Origin: Acetobacteraceae bacterium
GTDB taxonomy: Bacteria > Pseudomonadota > Alphaproteobacteria > Acetobacterales > Acetobacteraceae
Reading direction: 5' to 3'
DNA: 36,128 bases
Assembly: GCA_024280945.1 (NCBI GenBank)
Contig: JAMXLO010000127.1
Span: 1-36,128 of the forward strand
Translations under genes and position numbers: made by a program
The notes under the pieces: model-generated
Told to the model about the DNA's origin: nothing
The model's database searches: none
Seen by the model: the letters and a program-made list of their open reading frames with translations, nothing else
Shown here: piece after piece, positions 17,197-25,890 of the stretch
Layout: the number at the start of each line of letters is the position of its first letter
Position numbering within the stretch: the first letter of the stretch is position 1

Positions 17197-18384
17197 TCAG
17201 TTGGTCATGTTCGCCAGCTTGGCGACCAGTCGCCGGCAGTCGTCGACAGAGTGAACGAGGTCGGATGTGGGAATTGCCGCTGATGCCTCTCTCAGATCTC
17301 GGTAGCGCTCGGCGGTCAGGTTTACAATGTAAGGGTCAAGGTCAATGTTGGCGTCGCGCAGCTGAACTCCTGCTCGGCGCGCAGCCAACCAATTGGCGGT
17401 CTCTGTTCCAGCGAGCGCAATTGCAGGGCAATTGAAATAGCCGCCCTCATAGAGGCGGTTGGGCAGCAGCCAGTCGGAATTCAAGCCCTGCTCGTAGTAG
17501 TCGATGGCCCATGTCAAATGGCAAGCTTGGTAAAGCGCCGCAAGGTCCTTTGCCTGATAAGCGCCACCGAATCGCATGTTCGGCAAGGGCAAAGATCGGT
17601 CGATCAGGTTCTGCAGTTCGTCAGTGGGGCGACCGCGGAGTTCGACATCTACCAGTGTCGGATGGCGGCGCGCAACCGTGTGAAGGATATGAAAGCTCTG
17701 CGCGCATCGGAGAATCCCAAACCAGCCGATACGCCATGGTGGTCCGGCGTGCAAGTTCGTGGCCCAGGACCGGTCCGGGTGATCACCCAAAAGCACACGC
17801 TTGTTCTCTGTCACAATCAAAGGTGGCAGATGGGCACCCAAGAGTTCGAAATGATTCCTGACAAAACCTGGAGAACTCACCATCAGCGCCGACGAACTGT
17901 GAAGAACATACCGTTCGTAGCGGCGTAGCAGCTTCGATGGCAGTCCGCTCCGCGAAAGCAGGCTATGTACATCGAGGCACTCGTAGACCATTGGAACACG
18001 CGAACCCGCCCATGCACAGGCCGCACGCGCAATCGTCCACATCTCCAGGTTTCTGGCCAGCACTACATCCGCACCGCGGATCGTATCCCGCCACCGTATC
18101 GATCCCAATGAGCGGATCAACACCTTCAGAGTACGGTCCCACATGCGCCGTTGGAAAGTTTGGCCGAGATCGACGGCAGCGACACCCTCGACACTATGGA
18201 TTGGCGTTGCGCTTCGACGGAACCCCAGGAGCCTTATGTCAGCACCACCCAGCTGCAACATACGGACACGCTGGGCCGCTGCCGGATCCGATAGGTCGAT
18301 GACAAAATAAGTGATGCGCGCACGCTTTCCGGCTTGTAAGCCATGACGCACAGCGTTCGTGGTCTGCTCTGGCCAAGAAGTCAT
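17197..18384 (-). CDS. Glycosyltransferase, GT-B fold (GT4-like)
   Basis: This 395-residue soluble protein has the two-domain layout of GT-B glycosyltransferases. The N-terminal half carries DVVLARNLEMWTIARAAC and MVYECLDVHSLLSRSG, as in EPS transferases that bind the acceptor lipid. The C-terminal half has the nucleotide-sugar side: RIGWFGILRCAQSFHIL, then VELRGRPTDELQN and LPNRLYEGGYFNCPAIALAG. The last matches the position of the usual E-x7-E region, with only one glutamate obvious. The donor and linkage cannot be predicted. Its ATG at 18384 is not preceded by a strong ribosome site. The polymerase gene lies 702 bp downstream on the same strand. Confidence 0.85.
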   Translation of the reverse strand: MTSWPEQTTNAVRHGLQAGKRARITYFVIDLSDPAAAQRVRMLQLGGADIRLLGFRRSATPIHSVEGVAAVDLGQTFQRRMWDRTLKVLIRSLGSIRWRDTIRGADVVLARNLEMWTIARAACAWAGSRVPMVYECLDVHSLLSRSGLPSKLLRRYERYVLHSSSALMVSSPGFVRNHFELLGAHLPPLIVTENKRVLLGDHPDRSWATNLHAGPPWRIGWFGILRCAQSFHILHTVARRHPTLVDVELRGRPTDELQNLIDRSLPLPNMRFGGAYQAKDLAALYQACHLTWAIDYYEQGLNSDWLLPNRLYEGGYFNCPAIALAGTETANWLAARRAGVQLRDANIDLDPYIVNLTAERYRDLREASAAIPTSDLVHSVDDCRRLVAKLANMTN

Positions 18385-19247
18385 CGCTCTGACGGCACTG
18401 CCTCAGCTTTGGTCGCTTTGCACATTCCGTGGACAGACCTGGGGTAGGAAGCCATTTGGTGCTGCCTGGGCATAGAACAGTCTGGTATCGTCAACCGCAG
18501 CGAAACTCGGCCATTACAGCCATAGAATGTAACCAGGATCGCGCCGGGTTAGAAGAGCCGCGGCCAGAGGACGCGTTACCCCGACCGGAAGCCATGAGCG
18601 TCAGTCAGGCGGCGCTGATCCTGTCTTGCTGCCACTGCCATGAAGCAGGTACCCGTGGGTGGATCGTGGTTTATCCGGCAAAAGATGTTAGCTGCATGGA
18701 GACAGGAAGTTGACCCCACTGAGGCATGTCTCGTGTTATCCGCTACATCGGTCGTGTCCATCCGGACAGCTGCAGTGCCGGGGACGACAGTGGCCAAGGG
18801 GGCGAACAGCTGTGGCAAGGACAGCGCCTCGAGCATCCGTCCGACGCAATTGGCAGACCCGTGTAACGTAAAGCCCACCATCTTGTTCTATTCGTGCTGC
18901 TGAACGTCTCGCGTTCCGCTGACCGCTGCACGAACTCGGTCAAGCCAGCTCCTATTGCAGGGCCGCTCCAGATGAGCACATTGGCTCGTCGAACCTGCCC
19001 TGGCCCACTGTTCAGAAGGGCGCCGAATTTTGCTCAACTCAGGCGGGGTGCGGACGGCCTCCCTTCCCTGTCGATGTGCAAGAATATTGACTCTGCTCCT
19101 GCTTTGAAAATATGTTGTAAGTCAACAAAGATGATCCGCCCATGAAACGCAGAACGGCCTCTTCACGTGGATATTCTGCGGTGGCTGGAGAGGGCTTGAT
19201 CGCCGGTCCAGTGGGCAGTTGTGGCGAGGTAACGACATTTGTCTCCC
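18385..19247. other. Divergent intergenic region, about 860 bp, no convincing gene
   Basis: It separates the minus-strand glycosyltransferase gene from the plus-strand GMC oxidoreductase gene. Short open frames on both strands (up to about 100 codons) lack recognisable protein features. The right part (19075-19135) is AT-rich and holds the candidate promoter at 19087-19116. Nothing else is supported. Confidence 0.5.
19087..19116 (+). promoter_or_regulatory. Candidate promoter for the GMC oxidoreductase gene
   Basis: TTGACT (five of six consensus bases, 19087-19092) and TATGTT (four of six, 19111-19116) are separated by 18 bp within an AT-rich stretch, about 130 bp before the coding start. 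The flanking TTGT and AACAA (about 19114-19127) form a weak inverted repeat that could be an operator. Consensus match only. Confidence 0.4.
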
Positions 19248-21038
19248 ATGGCTGACCTGCCTCGGACGTACGACTACATCATTGTTGGCGGCGGATCGGC
19301 AGGCTGCATCCTGGCGAACCGGCTGTCCGCGCGGCCCAGCAACCGGGTCTTGCTGTGTGAAGCCGGTGGGGACACGCCGGATGGGCGCGTTCCGGACGTC
19401 ATCTTGGATAGCCGTTCCGGGCTCGCGTCGCGTGATCCGCGCTTCCTCTGGCACGAGCTGCGCGTAACGACAGAGTACATAGCGAGCAACGACCCGGACG
19501 CGCCACGGGCCCGCGAGGTGCGCTACGAGCAGGCACGTGTCATGGGTGGGGGCTCAGCGATAAACGGCCAGCTTGCTAATCGCGGTTTCCCGGCGGACTA
19601 TGACGAATGGGAGGCTCGCGGTGCCGCCGGCTGGAGGTGGGAGACAGTCCTCCCCTACTTCAGGAAGGTCGAGCGAGACGTCGACTTCGAAGGCCCGCTG
19701 CATGGCTCATCAGGCCATATTCCGGTCCGTCGTGTGTTCCCCGACAATTGGTCCGACCACGCCAAGGCCGTCGCCGAAGCGTGTAGGCTGGCGGGTTTCA
19801 AGTATCTTGCGGACCAGAATGGAGAATTTGAGGACGGTTATTACCCACTGGCCATTTCAAATCTCTATGACCGCCGCGTCTCCGCCGCGATAGGCTATCT
19901 TGGTACGACGGTCAGGCAACGCGGCAACCTGTCGATCTCGACTAATACCGAAGTTTGCGGCCTGCTCTTCGAGGGAGCACGCTGTGTAGGCGTTCGCGCT
20001 ATGCTCGGCGGGCAGGACATCGAATTCGCGGGCCGCGAAGTGATACTGTGCAGTGGCGCTATTCATTCACCGGCCATCCTGCTGCGATCGGGCATTGGTC
20101 CGGCAGCCCAGCTTCGTAAATTTGAAATTCCGGTACGCGTGAATTTGCGGGGTGTCGGTCAAAGACTAATGGATCACCCTTCAATCTCGGTCGCGTCATT
20201 CCTGTATCCGCACGCCCGGGCCAATCCATACAACAGACATCGCCATCTGCTTGGGATGCGCTTTTCTTCCAATCTGGAAGGCGGCTCACCAGGAGATATG
20301 GCGGCGAACATTACGACCGCTTTCGGCGACCGGATCGCCGTGTTCACAGTCTGGGTCAACAAGACCTTTTCCGACCTAGGCCAAGTACAATTGGCCTCCC
20401 CGGACTGGCGCCATGAACCGCGGGTGGACTTCAACTTGCTGGCAGATCGCCGTGACCTGACAAGGTTGAGCAACGGCTTTCGACTTATTGCGGCCCTACA
20501 TGAGCAGCCGCCGATGAGGGCGATCATGTCGGATATGTTCCCAGCGAGCTTCACCGACAAGGTCCGCAAGGTTGGCGACATCAGCCGTACGAGCAGACTG
20601 GTCACCCTCAAGAATAAGGCCATTGCCGCGATTGGCGCTAGGATGCTTGACGGGCCAGCCTCGCTGCGGCGTTTCATGATCCAAAATTTCATCCTGGAGG
20701 GGGCCGGGATGCAACAGGTGCTCCAGGATGAGCAGGTGCTGGAAGCATATATGCGCCACGCCACCGTCGGTGTATGGCATTGCTCGTGCTCATGTCGCAT
20801 GGGATCAGGAGATGATCCTATGGCGGTGACGTCTCCCTCAGGAGAAGTACGTGATGTGCCGGGATTGCGTGTTGTCGATGCCTCGATATTCCCAACGATA
20901 CCGTGCGCGAATACCAACTTCCCGACTATGATGGTCGCCGAGAAGATAGCCGACGACATCCTCGCGCAGTCGTCCGTGGCCTCCAGCGAGGTGTATGCGC
21001 TGCCCCGCGCCCTCGAAGTTGTTCCCCATGAACCTTGA
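19248..21038 (+). CDS. GMC family FAD-dependent oxidoreductase
   Basis: This is a flavoprotein of about 596 residues from the glucose-methanol-choline family, which oxidises alcohols or sugars. The FAD dinucleotide-binding motif DYIIVGGGSAGCILANRLS begins at about residue 9. Further signatures are ARVMGGGSAINGQLANRG, CSGAIHSPAILLRSGIGP (GMC signature 2) and the C-terminal VVDASIFPTIPCANTNFPT with the conserved active-site asparagine. The active-site histidine region reads WHCSCSCRMGS instead of the usual H-x-x-G-T-x-x-M-G, so it is unusually cysteine-rich. There is no signal peptide, so it should be cytoplasmic. The ATG at 19248 gives the normal N-terminus; a TTG at 19239 has better spacing to a GAGG site and may be the true start. 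Its position suggests sugar or polyol oxidation linked to EPS, which is inference. Confidence 0.93.
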   Translation: MADLPRTYDYIIVGGGSAGCILANRLSARPSNRVLLCEAGGDTPDGRVPDVILDSRSGLASRDPRFLWHELRVTTEYIASNDPDAPRAREVRYEQARVMGGGSAINGQLANRGFPADYDEWEARGAAGWRWETVLPYFRKVERDVDFEGPLHGSSGHIPVRRVFPDNWSDHAKAVAEACRLAGFKYLADQNGEFEDGYYPLAISNLYDRRVSAAIGYLGTTVRQRGNLSISTNTEVCGLLFEGARCVGVRAMLGGQDIEFAGREVILCSGAIHSPAILLRSGIGPAAQLRKFEIPVRVNLRGVGQRLMDHPSISVASFLYPHARANPYNRHRHLLGMRFSSNLEGGSPGDMAANITTAFGDRIAVFTVWVNKTFSDLGQVQLASPDWRHEPRVDFNLLADRRDLTRLSNGFRLIAALHEQPPMRAIMSDMFPASFTDKVRKVGDISRTSRLVTLKNKAIAAIGARMLDGPASLRRFMIQNFILEGAGMQQVLQDEQVLEAYMRHATVGVWHCSCSCRMGSGDDPMAVTSPSGEVRDVPGLRVVDASIFPTIPCANTNFPTMMVAEKIADDILAQSSVASSEVYALPRALEVVPHEP

Positions 21039-21090
21039 TTGAATCCGTTGGTTACTCTAGGCCAGCGCCAACGAGATACGCTGAGAAAGT

Positions 21091-21867
21091 TCAATGCGGC
21101 TCACTGGACGGTTGGTTGCGTCCCCAGCTTCCTGCCACTGAGCGGGCCGGCCGGCCTCCGAGGATGCGCTCGGCTCGTTGCCACACCAGCGGCGGGAGCC
21201 CGTCCGCGAAATTGGAAGCGGATGCCACCAGCCGCTCGAGTTCCGTGTCTGGCTGTTTATCCAGTATCGCAGCAAGAGTGTACTTTAGCACCTTGAAGTC
21301 GATCAGCAGTGAACGATGCCGCAGATACTCTGCCTGTAGGGCAACTTTCCACTTCATCACCGTGACATACTGTGCTTCGTCGACAGCAACCCCTTTGAGC
21401 ATCTGCTCCTCGTGTCGAAACACGACCTGGGCAACATCCGTGATGCCGGGACGGGTCTCCAGCACCTGAGCCATCTCCGGCGTGTAGCGCTTGACCCAGC
21501 CGGGTGACTCCGGTCGCGGCCCCACCAGCGTCATTTGACCCACAAACACGTTCCAAAGATTCGGCAATTCGTCGAGTTTGCTTCGTCGCAGGATGTGTCC
21601 GATCCGCGTGACGCGGGGGTCACCCTGTGTAGTCACACTGCCTCCCATGCGGTCGGCGCCAGGGACCATTGTGCGGAACTTCCACATCCGAAACGGTATC
21701 CCGCCGCGCCCAACCCGCATGCTGCCAAACAGAATGGGGCCTGGCGAGCACACCTTGATGATGGCCGCCACGCCTACGAACACTGGCGCCAATATCACGA
21801 GCCCGATTGACGCAACAACGACGTCGATCAGCCGCTTGATCATTTGATACAAGAGGTCGCCGCTCAT
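21091..21867 (-). CDS. Undecaprenyl-phosphate sugar-1-phosphate transferase (priming enzyme)
   Basis: This 258-residue protein is a monotopic phosphoglycosyl transferase of the bacterial sugar transferase family (PglC/WcaJ C-terminal type). It starts EPS assembly by moving a sugar-1-phosphate from a nucleotide sugar to undecaprenyl phosphate on the inner membrane. A single N-terminal hydrophobic hairpin (about residues 10-38) precedes CSPGPILFGSMRVG and WKFRTM. The catalytic Asp-Glu dyad lies in SKLDELPNLWNVF, and MTLVGPRPE and RPGITDVAQV follow. The roughly 30-residue C-terminal tail is unlike the family. It lies 35 bp after the epimerase-aminotransferase fusion gene on the same strand, so that enzyme may supply its donor sugar. 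Confidence 0.92.
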   Translation of the reverse strand: MSGDLLYQMIKRLIDVVVASIGLVILAPVFVGVAAIIKVCSPGPILFGSMRVGRGGIPFRMWKFRTMVPGADRMGGSVTTQGDPRVTRIGHILRRSKLDELPNLWNVFVGQMTLVGPRPESPGWVKRYTPEMAQVLETRPGITDVAQVVFRHEEQMLKGVAVDEAQYVTVMKWKVALQAEYLRHRSLLIDFKVLKYTLAAILDKQPDTELERLVASASNFADGLPPLVWQRAERILGGRPARSVAGSWGRNQPSSEPH

Positions 21868-21902
21868 TGCACGCGCTATGTCGCAGCCTCCGACGCGCGC
21901 CG

Positions 21903-24128
21903 TCAGGACAGTGCGGCCTCCGACGGCTGGACTCCATCCGACGTCTCCAGCGTCGGTGTTTCGCGCCGGTAGTACATCGCGATGCGACGGATCGCACCGG
22001 TCACGTCCTCAAGATCCTGCGCTGTCATGCTGGGGTACAGAGGAAGTGAAATGATGCGATGCGATACCCAGTCCGCTACCGGCAGACTGGATGGCTCATA
22101 TCCCAATGCTTGGTAATAGGGTTGCAGGTGCAGCGAAATGAAATGAATTCCGGTCCCGATATTGTCGGCCCTCAGCGCTGCCAGGAATTCGTCGCGATCG
22201 ATCGTCAGCGCATTTGGCTCAACCAGAATTTCAAACAGGTGCCGCGCATGTCGGCCCCAGGGACGGTCCGCAAGCCAGCTGATGCCAGGGGTACCAGCGA
22301 GCAGCTCGCAATAACGCTGAACAAGAACTTCTCGCTGGTCGATAAAACCGTCCAGCTTGCCGATTTGATGAAGACCAAGCGCTGCTTGGATATCGGTCAT
22401 GTTGTACTTGAAGCCGGGGTAGAGGAGCTGCCAGTGCTGCGAGCCTGCCTTCGAATAGCGTTTCCAAGCGTCACGGCTGATTCCGGCAAAGCTGAGAATG
22501 CGAATCTTCTCGGCAAGTTCATCATCCTCGGTTGTGACAAGGCCTCCTTCAATGGTGGTCATATTCTTAGTTGGGTAGAAACTAAAGCAGGTCAACGGAC
22601 TGATCGTGCCAATCTTTCGACCGCGATAGGTGGTGCCGATCGCGTGCGCCGCATCTTCTATCACTGGTATACCATACCGCGCAGCAATGGCATGGATCGC
22701 GTCCAGGTCGCAGGCCTGTCCGGCCATGTGCACGGGCATTATCGCACGGGTACGGGGTGTGATGCTGGCCTCGACCAATGATGGGTCGAGGTTCAAGGTA
22801 TCGCGCTCCACGTCGACGAACACCGGCTTTGCGCCGAGGTGGATCACGACGCTTGCAGTCGCGGGCCAGGTAATCGGTGAAGTGATAACTTCGTCGCCTG
22901 GACCGATAGAAAGCGCCGCCAATGCCAGATGCAGCGCTGCCGTGCAGGAGCTCACAGCAATAGCGTGCTTGACACCCAGGTATTCGCGAAATTGCTCTTC
23001 CAGGCGTTGAACCTTCGGCCCTGTGGTGATCCACCCAGAACGAAGGGAGTCCAGCACCTCTTCCTCCTCAGCCCGGCCCAGCGTCGGCCTGGCGAAGGGC
23101 AGGAAGTCCGCTCTCGCGGGCAGACCCCCAGCGATCGCGGGCGTCTCGATCAACTCCTTTAGCCGGACAACGGTGTGGTAGATCGGGTTCGCGCCATCAC
23201 CGAAGATGCCGCTGCGAACGGCATCCGCTATTTCCTCGACACCCTGCGCGACCGACCAAGACGCCGTGAAACCAGTGGCATCCGCGAAGCGCGAGCCCGA
23301 CACACGATACGAGCGGGGATCCGGCGTATCGGGTATAATTTCAAGCTCCGAGTGATGCACGCAGCGTTGAACTGTCTCGCCGAGCTCGCGCATTTGGATG
23401 TTCGATCCGACCACGTTGAATACTCCGCCATTTAGCGAGTCCCCTTCCGGACCCAGGCAGAGCAGATATGCCGCGACGAGGTCTTGCAGATGTATCATCG
23501 GTCGCCACTGCAGCCCGCCTCCCGTCACACGGATCAGTCCGTCCGTTACGGCCTTCAAGGTCATCACGTTGGCAACGAGGTCAAAGCGCATTCGCGATGA
23601 GACCCCGAAGGCTGTCGCACAACGCAGCCGGATCGGTGCGAACGCGTCATCCGTCAGCGAGACAAGCTCACGCTCGGCGTCAATCTTACTACGTGCATAG
23701 GCCGAGAGCGGAGCGACGGTCGATTGCTCGTCCAAGAAGTCGCTTGCGCGACCGCCGTAGACTGCGCAAGACGATGCAAAGACGAACTTTGAGATACCTC
23801 GCAGTTTAGCGGATTCCGCCAACCGACGCGTCGCCGCCATGTTGACAGCTTCAACCCACCCCGCTCGGAGCTCTCCCGCAGGATCATTGGAGAGCGCAGC
23901 CAGATGCAGTATTGCGTCCACCCCATCGAGATGATTGGGGTCGAAGCACTGTATGTCTCCCTGAATCACACGAAGCCGTGCATGGTTGGCGACTTTGGAT
24001 AGCGACTCGCTACCGAAATGCAGACTGTCGTAAACCGTCACGGTCCGTCCCGATTGGAGCAGAGCCGTTACGAGGGGCGCGCCTATATAGCCGGCGCCGC
24101 CGGTAATCAGAACGTGTTCCGCCATCAT
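21903..24128 (-). CDS. Fusion of NAD-dependent sugar epimerase/dehydratase and DegT/DnrJ/EryC1 aminotransferase
   Basis: This is one 741-residue frame with two full enzymes. Residues 1 to about 315 are an extended short-chain dehydrogenase: ITGGAGYIG at 8-16, FASSCAVYG at 117-125, and YARSK at 144-148 giving the Tyr-Lys pair. Residues of about 343 to 725 are a DegT-type PLP aminotransferase: SGWITTGPKVQRLEEQF, SSCTAALHLAL, VIEDAAHAIG with Asp492, and SFYPTKNMTTIEGG with the PLP-binding lysine Lys521. A linker of about 25 residues joins them. The likely role is making an amino sugar nucleotide for the polysaccharide, where one half changes the sugar and the other aminates a keto group. The SDR half looks epimerase-like and lacks the TDExYG motif of 4,6-dehydratases, so the keto source is unclear. 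It starts at ATG 24128 or 24125, both near GGGGGAG. No stop or frame change is visible at the junction. Confidence 0.92.
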   Translation of the reverse strand: MMAEHVLITGGAGYIGAPLVTALLQSGRTVTVYDSLHFGSESLSKVANHARLRVIQGDIQCFDPNHLDGVDAILHLAALSNDPAGELRAGWVEAVNMAATRRLAESAKLRGISKFVFASSCAVYGGRASDFLDEQSTVAPLSAYARSKIDAERELVSLTDDAFAPIRLRCATAFGVSSRMRFDLVANVMTLKAVTDGLIRVTGGGLQWRPMIHLQDLVAAYLLCLGPEGDSLNGGVFNVVGSNIQMRELGETVQRCVHHSELEIIPDTPDPRSYRVSGSRFADATGFTASWSVAQGVEEIADAVRSGIFGDGANPIYHTVVRLKELIETPAIAGGLPARADFLPFARPTLGRAEEEEVLDSLRSGWITTGPKVQRLEEQFREYLGVKHAIAVSSCTAALHLALAALSIGPGDEVITSPITWPATASVVIHLGAKPVFVDVERDTLNLDPSLVEASITPRTRAIMPVHMAGQACDLDAIHAIAARYGIPVIEDAAHAIGTTYRGRKIGTISPLTCFSFYPTKNMTTIEGGLVTTEDDELAEKIRILSFAGISRDAWKRYSKAGSQHWQLLYPGFKYNMTDIQAALGLHQIGKLDGFIDQREVLVQRYCELLAGTPGISWLADRPWGRHARHLFEILVEPNALTIDRDEFLAALRADNIGTGIHFISLHLQPYYQALGYEPSSLPVADWVSHRIISLPLYPSMTAQDLEDVTGAIRRIAMYYRRETPTLETSDGVQPSEAALS

Positions 24129-24902
24129 CTTCTCCCCCCGACTTCGTCAGTGTCGTTCCTGAAAGTGATAGCGGCCGCGCCTTGTGAAAACGCAAGTCCA
24201 ACGTGATTACCGTCAGGACTCATATCGTAATAATGGTCAGCCGGAACAGACAAGTACATCTTCCGGCAGAAGGCATACTTTTTGATCAAATTCGCGAGAC
24301 AGCCGCTGGAATGTCACTTGATGGCACGCTGCTATGGTTGTATCATTCGGAACTACACGCGGAAAGCGAGTATTCGCAAAACATCACTGCCAAATCCGCG
24401 AATACTTTGCCGCTGATGCCATTCCAGTGGAAAAGGCCGCGCCTCATGTCCGAAGCGCGGTATCATGCCAACCCACCCACTGATGCTTTTCGCTTTCGTG
24501 CTCCCTATTTGGTGAGCAGCACGCGCAGAGTAGGTAGCGTGGCCGCCGCGGCACGTGAAAGTTGCCGGTGCTTTAGCCATGATCACAATCTCTCGATCTA
24601 TGCTTGGACATCCGCAGAAACTCTGTTGACGTAACTGGGAAGGCATCTGGGCGCAGGATAATCCTCGTCGCTCGCGCTAGGTTAGTGATATTTTGCTACC
24701 TGTATCGCTGCCGCCGGTGGTTGGACTATCCGACCCGCGAGTGGTCGGAGCCAATGGCTTACTACAATCGCCAGTTGAAACCAGCTTCGAGTAAATCGCT
24801 ACCAGTTCGTAATTGCAAACACTATGTCTTCCGTTTATCACAGCGCGCACCTGCGAACCAAAGGCTTGGGGGCGCGGGCGTTGCCGAGGGGAGTCGCCGG
24901 GT
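24129..24902. other. Divergent intergenic region, 774 bp
   Basis: It lies between the fusion gene (minus) and the GDP-mannose epimerase gene (plus). A 143-codon plus-strand frame (24203-24634) resembles no known protein, and its base use is unlike that of neighbouring genes. A candidate plus-strand promoter is at 24813-24841. I see no RNA gene. Confidence 0.5.
24813..24841 (+). promoter_or_regulatory. Candidate promoter for the GDP-mannose 3,5-epimerase/wzc unit
   Basis: TTGCAA (24813-24818) and TATCAC (24836-24841) are separated by 17 bp, each four of six consensus bases. They lie about 60 bp before the GTG start, giving a leader of about 55 bases. Consensus match only. Confidence 0.35.
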
Positions 24903-25877
24903 GTGACGAGAAGTGCTTTGGTATGTGGTGCTGGCGGCTTCATTGGTGGACATCTCGTAAGGCGTCTAAAAGGCGAAGGCTTTTGGGTTCGCGGTGTCGA
25001 CCTCAAATTTCACGAATATTCCGAGACGGAGGCCGACGACTTCATGATCGGCGATCTTCGTGACCAGTGGTTCTGTCGCTCGGTCGTCGATCGCGCCTTT
25101 GACGAGGTGTATCAATTAGCGGCGGATATGGGAGGGGCCGGCTATATTTTCACCGGCGAACATGACGCCGACGTGATGCACAATTCAGCCACGATCAATC
25201 TCAACGTTCTGGATGCGTGCTACAAGAGGAGGATAGGGCGTATCTTTTATTCTTCGTCCGCCTGCATGTATCCGGCGTATAATCAAGAGGACCCTTCTAA
25301 CCCTTTGTGCTCGGAGGAATCTGCCTACCCCGCGGCGCCCGATAGCGAATATGGCTGGGAAAAGCTATTCAGCGAGCGGCTATATCTGGCCTATCGTCGC
25401 AACTACGGAATGAAGACATTCATCGCGCGCTATCATAACATTTTCGGGCCGTTCGGGACGTGGACCGGTGGCAGGGAGAAGGCTCCTGCGGCGATTTGTC
25501 GCAAGGTTGCGGAGGCGAAGAGCGGATCAGAGATCGAGGTGTGGGGCGACGGTAACCAGACCCGTTCATTTCTGTATGTTGAGGAGTGCCTGGACGGAAC
25601 GACGCGGCTGACTCGCTCGGGGTTCTCGGGTCCAGTGAACGTCGGCTCTGAAGAAATGGTAACAATCAACCAGCTTGTCGACATTGTTTCCGACATTGCT
25701 GGAAAGCAGATTTTCAAGAAGCACGTTGCCGGACCGCAGGGGGTGCGTGGGCGGAATTCTGACAACCGGCTCATCCAGGAGAAACTGCAGTGGGCGCCCA
25801 ATATGCCACTTCGCAAGGGGCTGGAGATGACTTACGCGTGGGTCGAATCACAGGTCCGCGGCAATTCTCGTGCATGA
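24903..25877 (+). CDS. GDP-mannose 3,5-epimerase
   Basis: This enzyme converts GDP-D-mannose to GDP-L-galactose (with some GDP-L-gulose). The protein has 324 residues from the GTG at 24903, which follows AGGGGAG at good spacing; the frame is open further upstream but without family sequence. The NAD-binding motif is GAGGFIGGH (9-17). Against the plant enzyme as I remember it, the catalytic residues keep one constant offset of 24: Cys121 (plant Cys145), Tyr150 (174), Lys154 (178) and Lys193 (217). They lie in SSSACMYP, YGWEK and GGREKAPAA. Long stretches such as WGDGNQTRSF and GVRGRNSDN are also family hallmarks. The gene overlaps or abuts wzc, so the two are co-transcribed. It should supply L-galactose to the EPS. 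Confidence 0.93.
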   Translation: MTRSALVCGAGGFIGGHLVRRLKGEGFWVRGVDLKFHEYSETEADDFMIGDLRDQWFCRSVVDRAFDEVYQLAADMGGAGYIFTGEHDADVMHNSATINLNVLDACYKRRIGRIFYSSSACMYPAYNQEDPSNPLCSEESAYPAAPDSEYGWEKLFSERLYLAYRRNYGMKTFIARYHNIFGPFGTWTGGREKAPAAICRKVAEAKSGSEIEVWGDGNQTRSFLYVEECLDGTTRLTRSGFSGPVNVGSEEMVTINQLVDIVSDIAGKQIFKKHVAGPQGVRGRNSDNRLIQEKLQWAPNMPLRKGLEMTYAWVESQVRGNSRA

Positions 25878-25890
25878 GCAAGGCGGCGGC

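Noticed and set aside
24203..24634. 143-codon frame in the gap left of the GDP-mannose epimerase gene
   Set aside because: Its low GC at third positions and lack of any family feature suggest chance.
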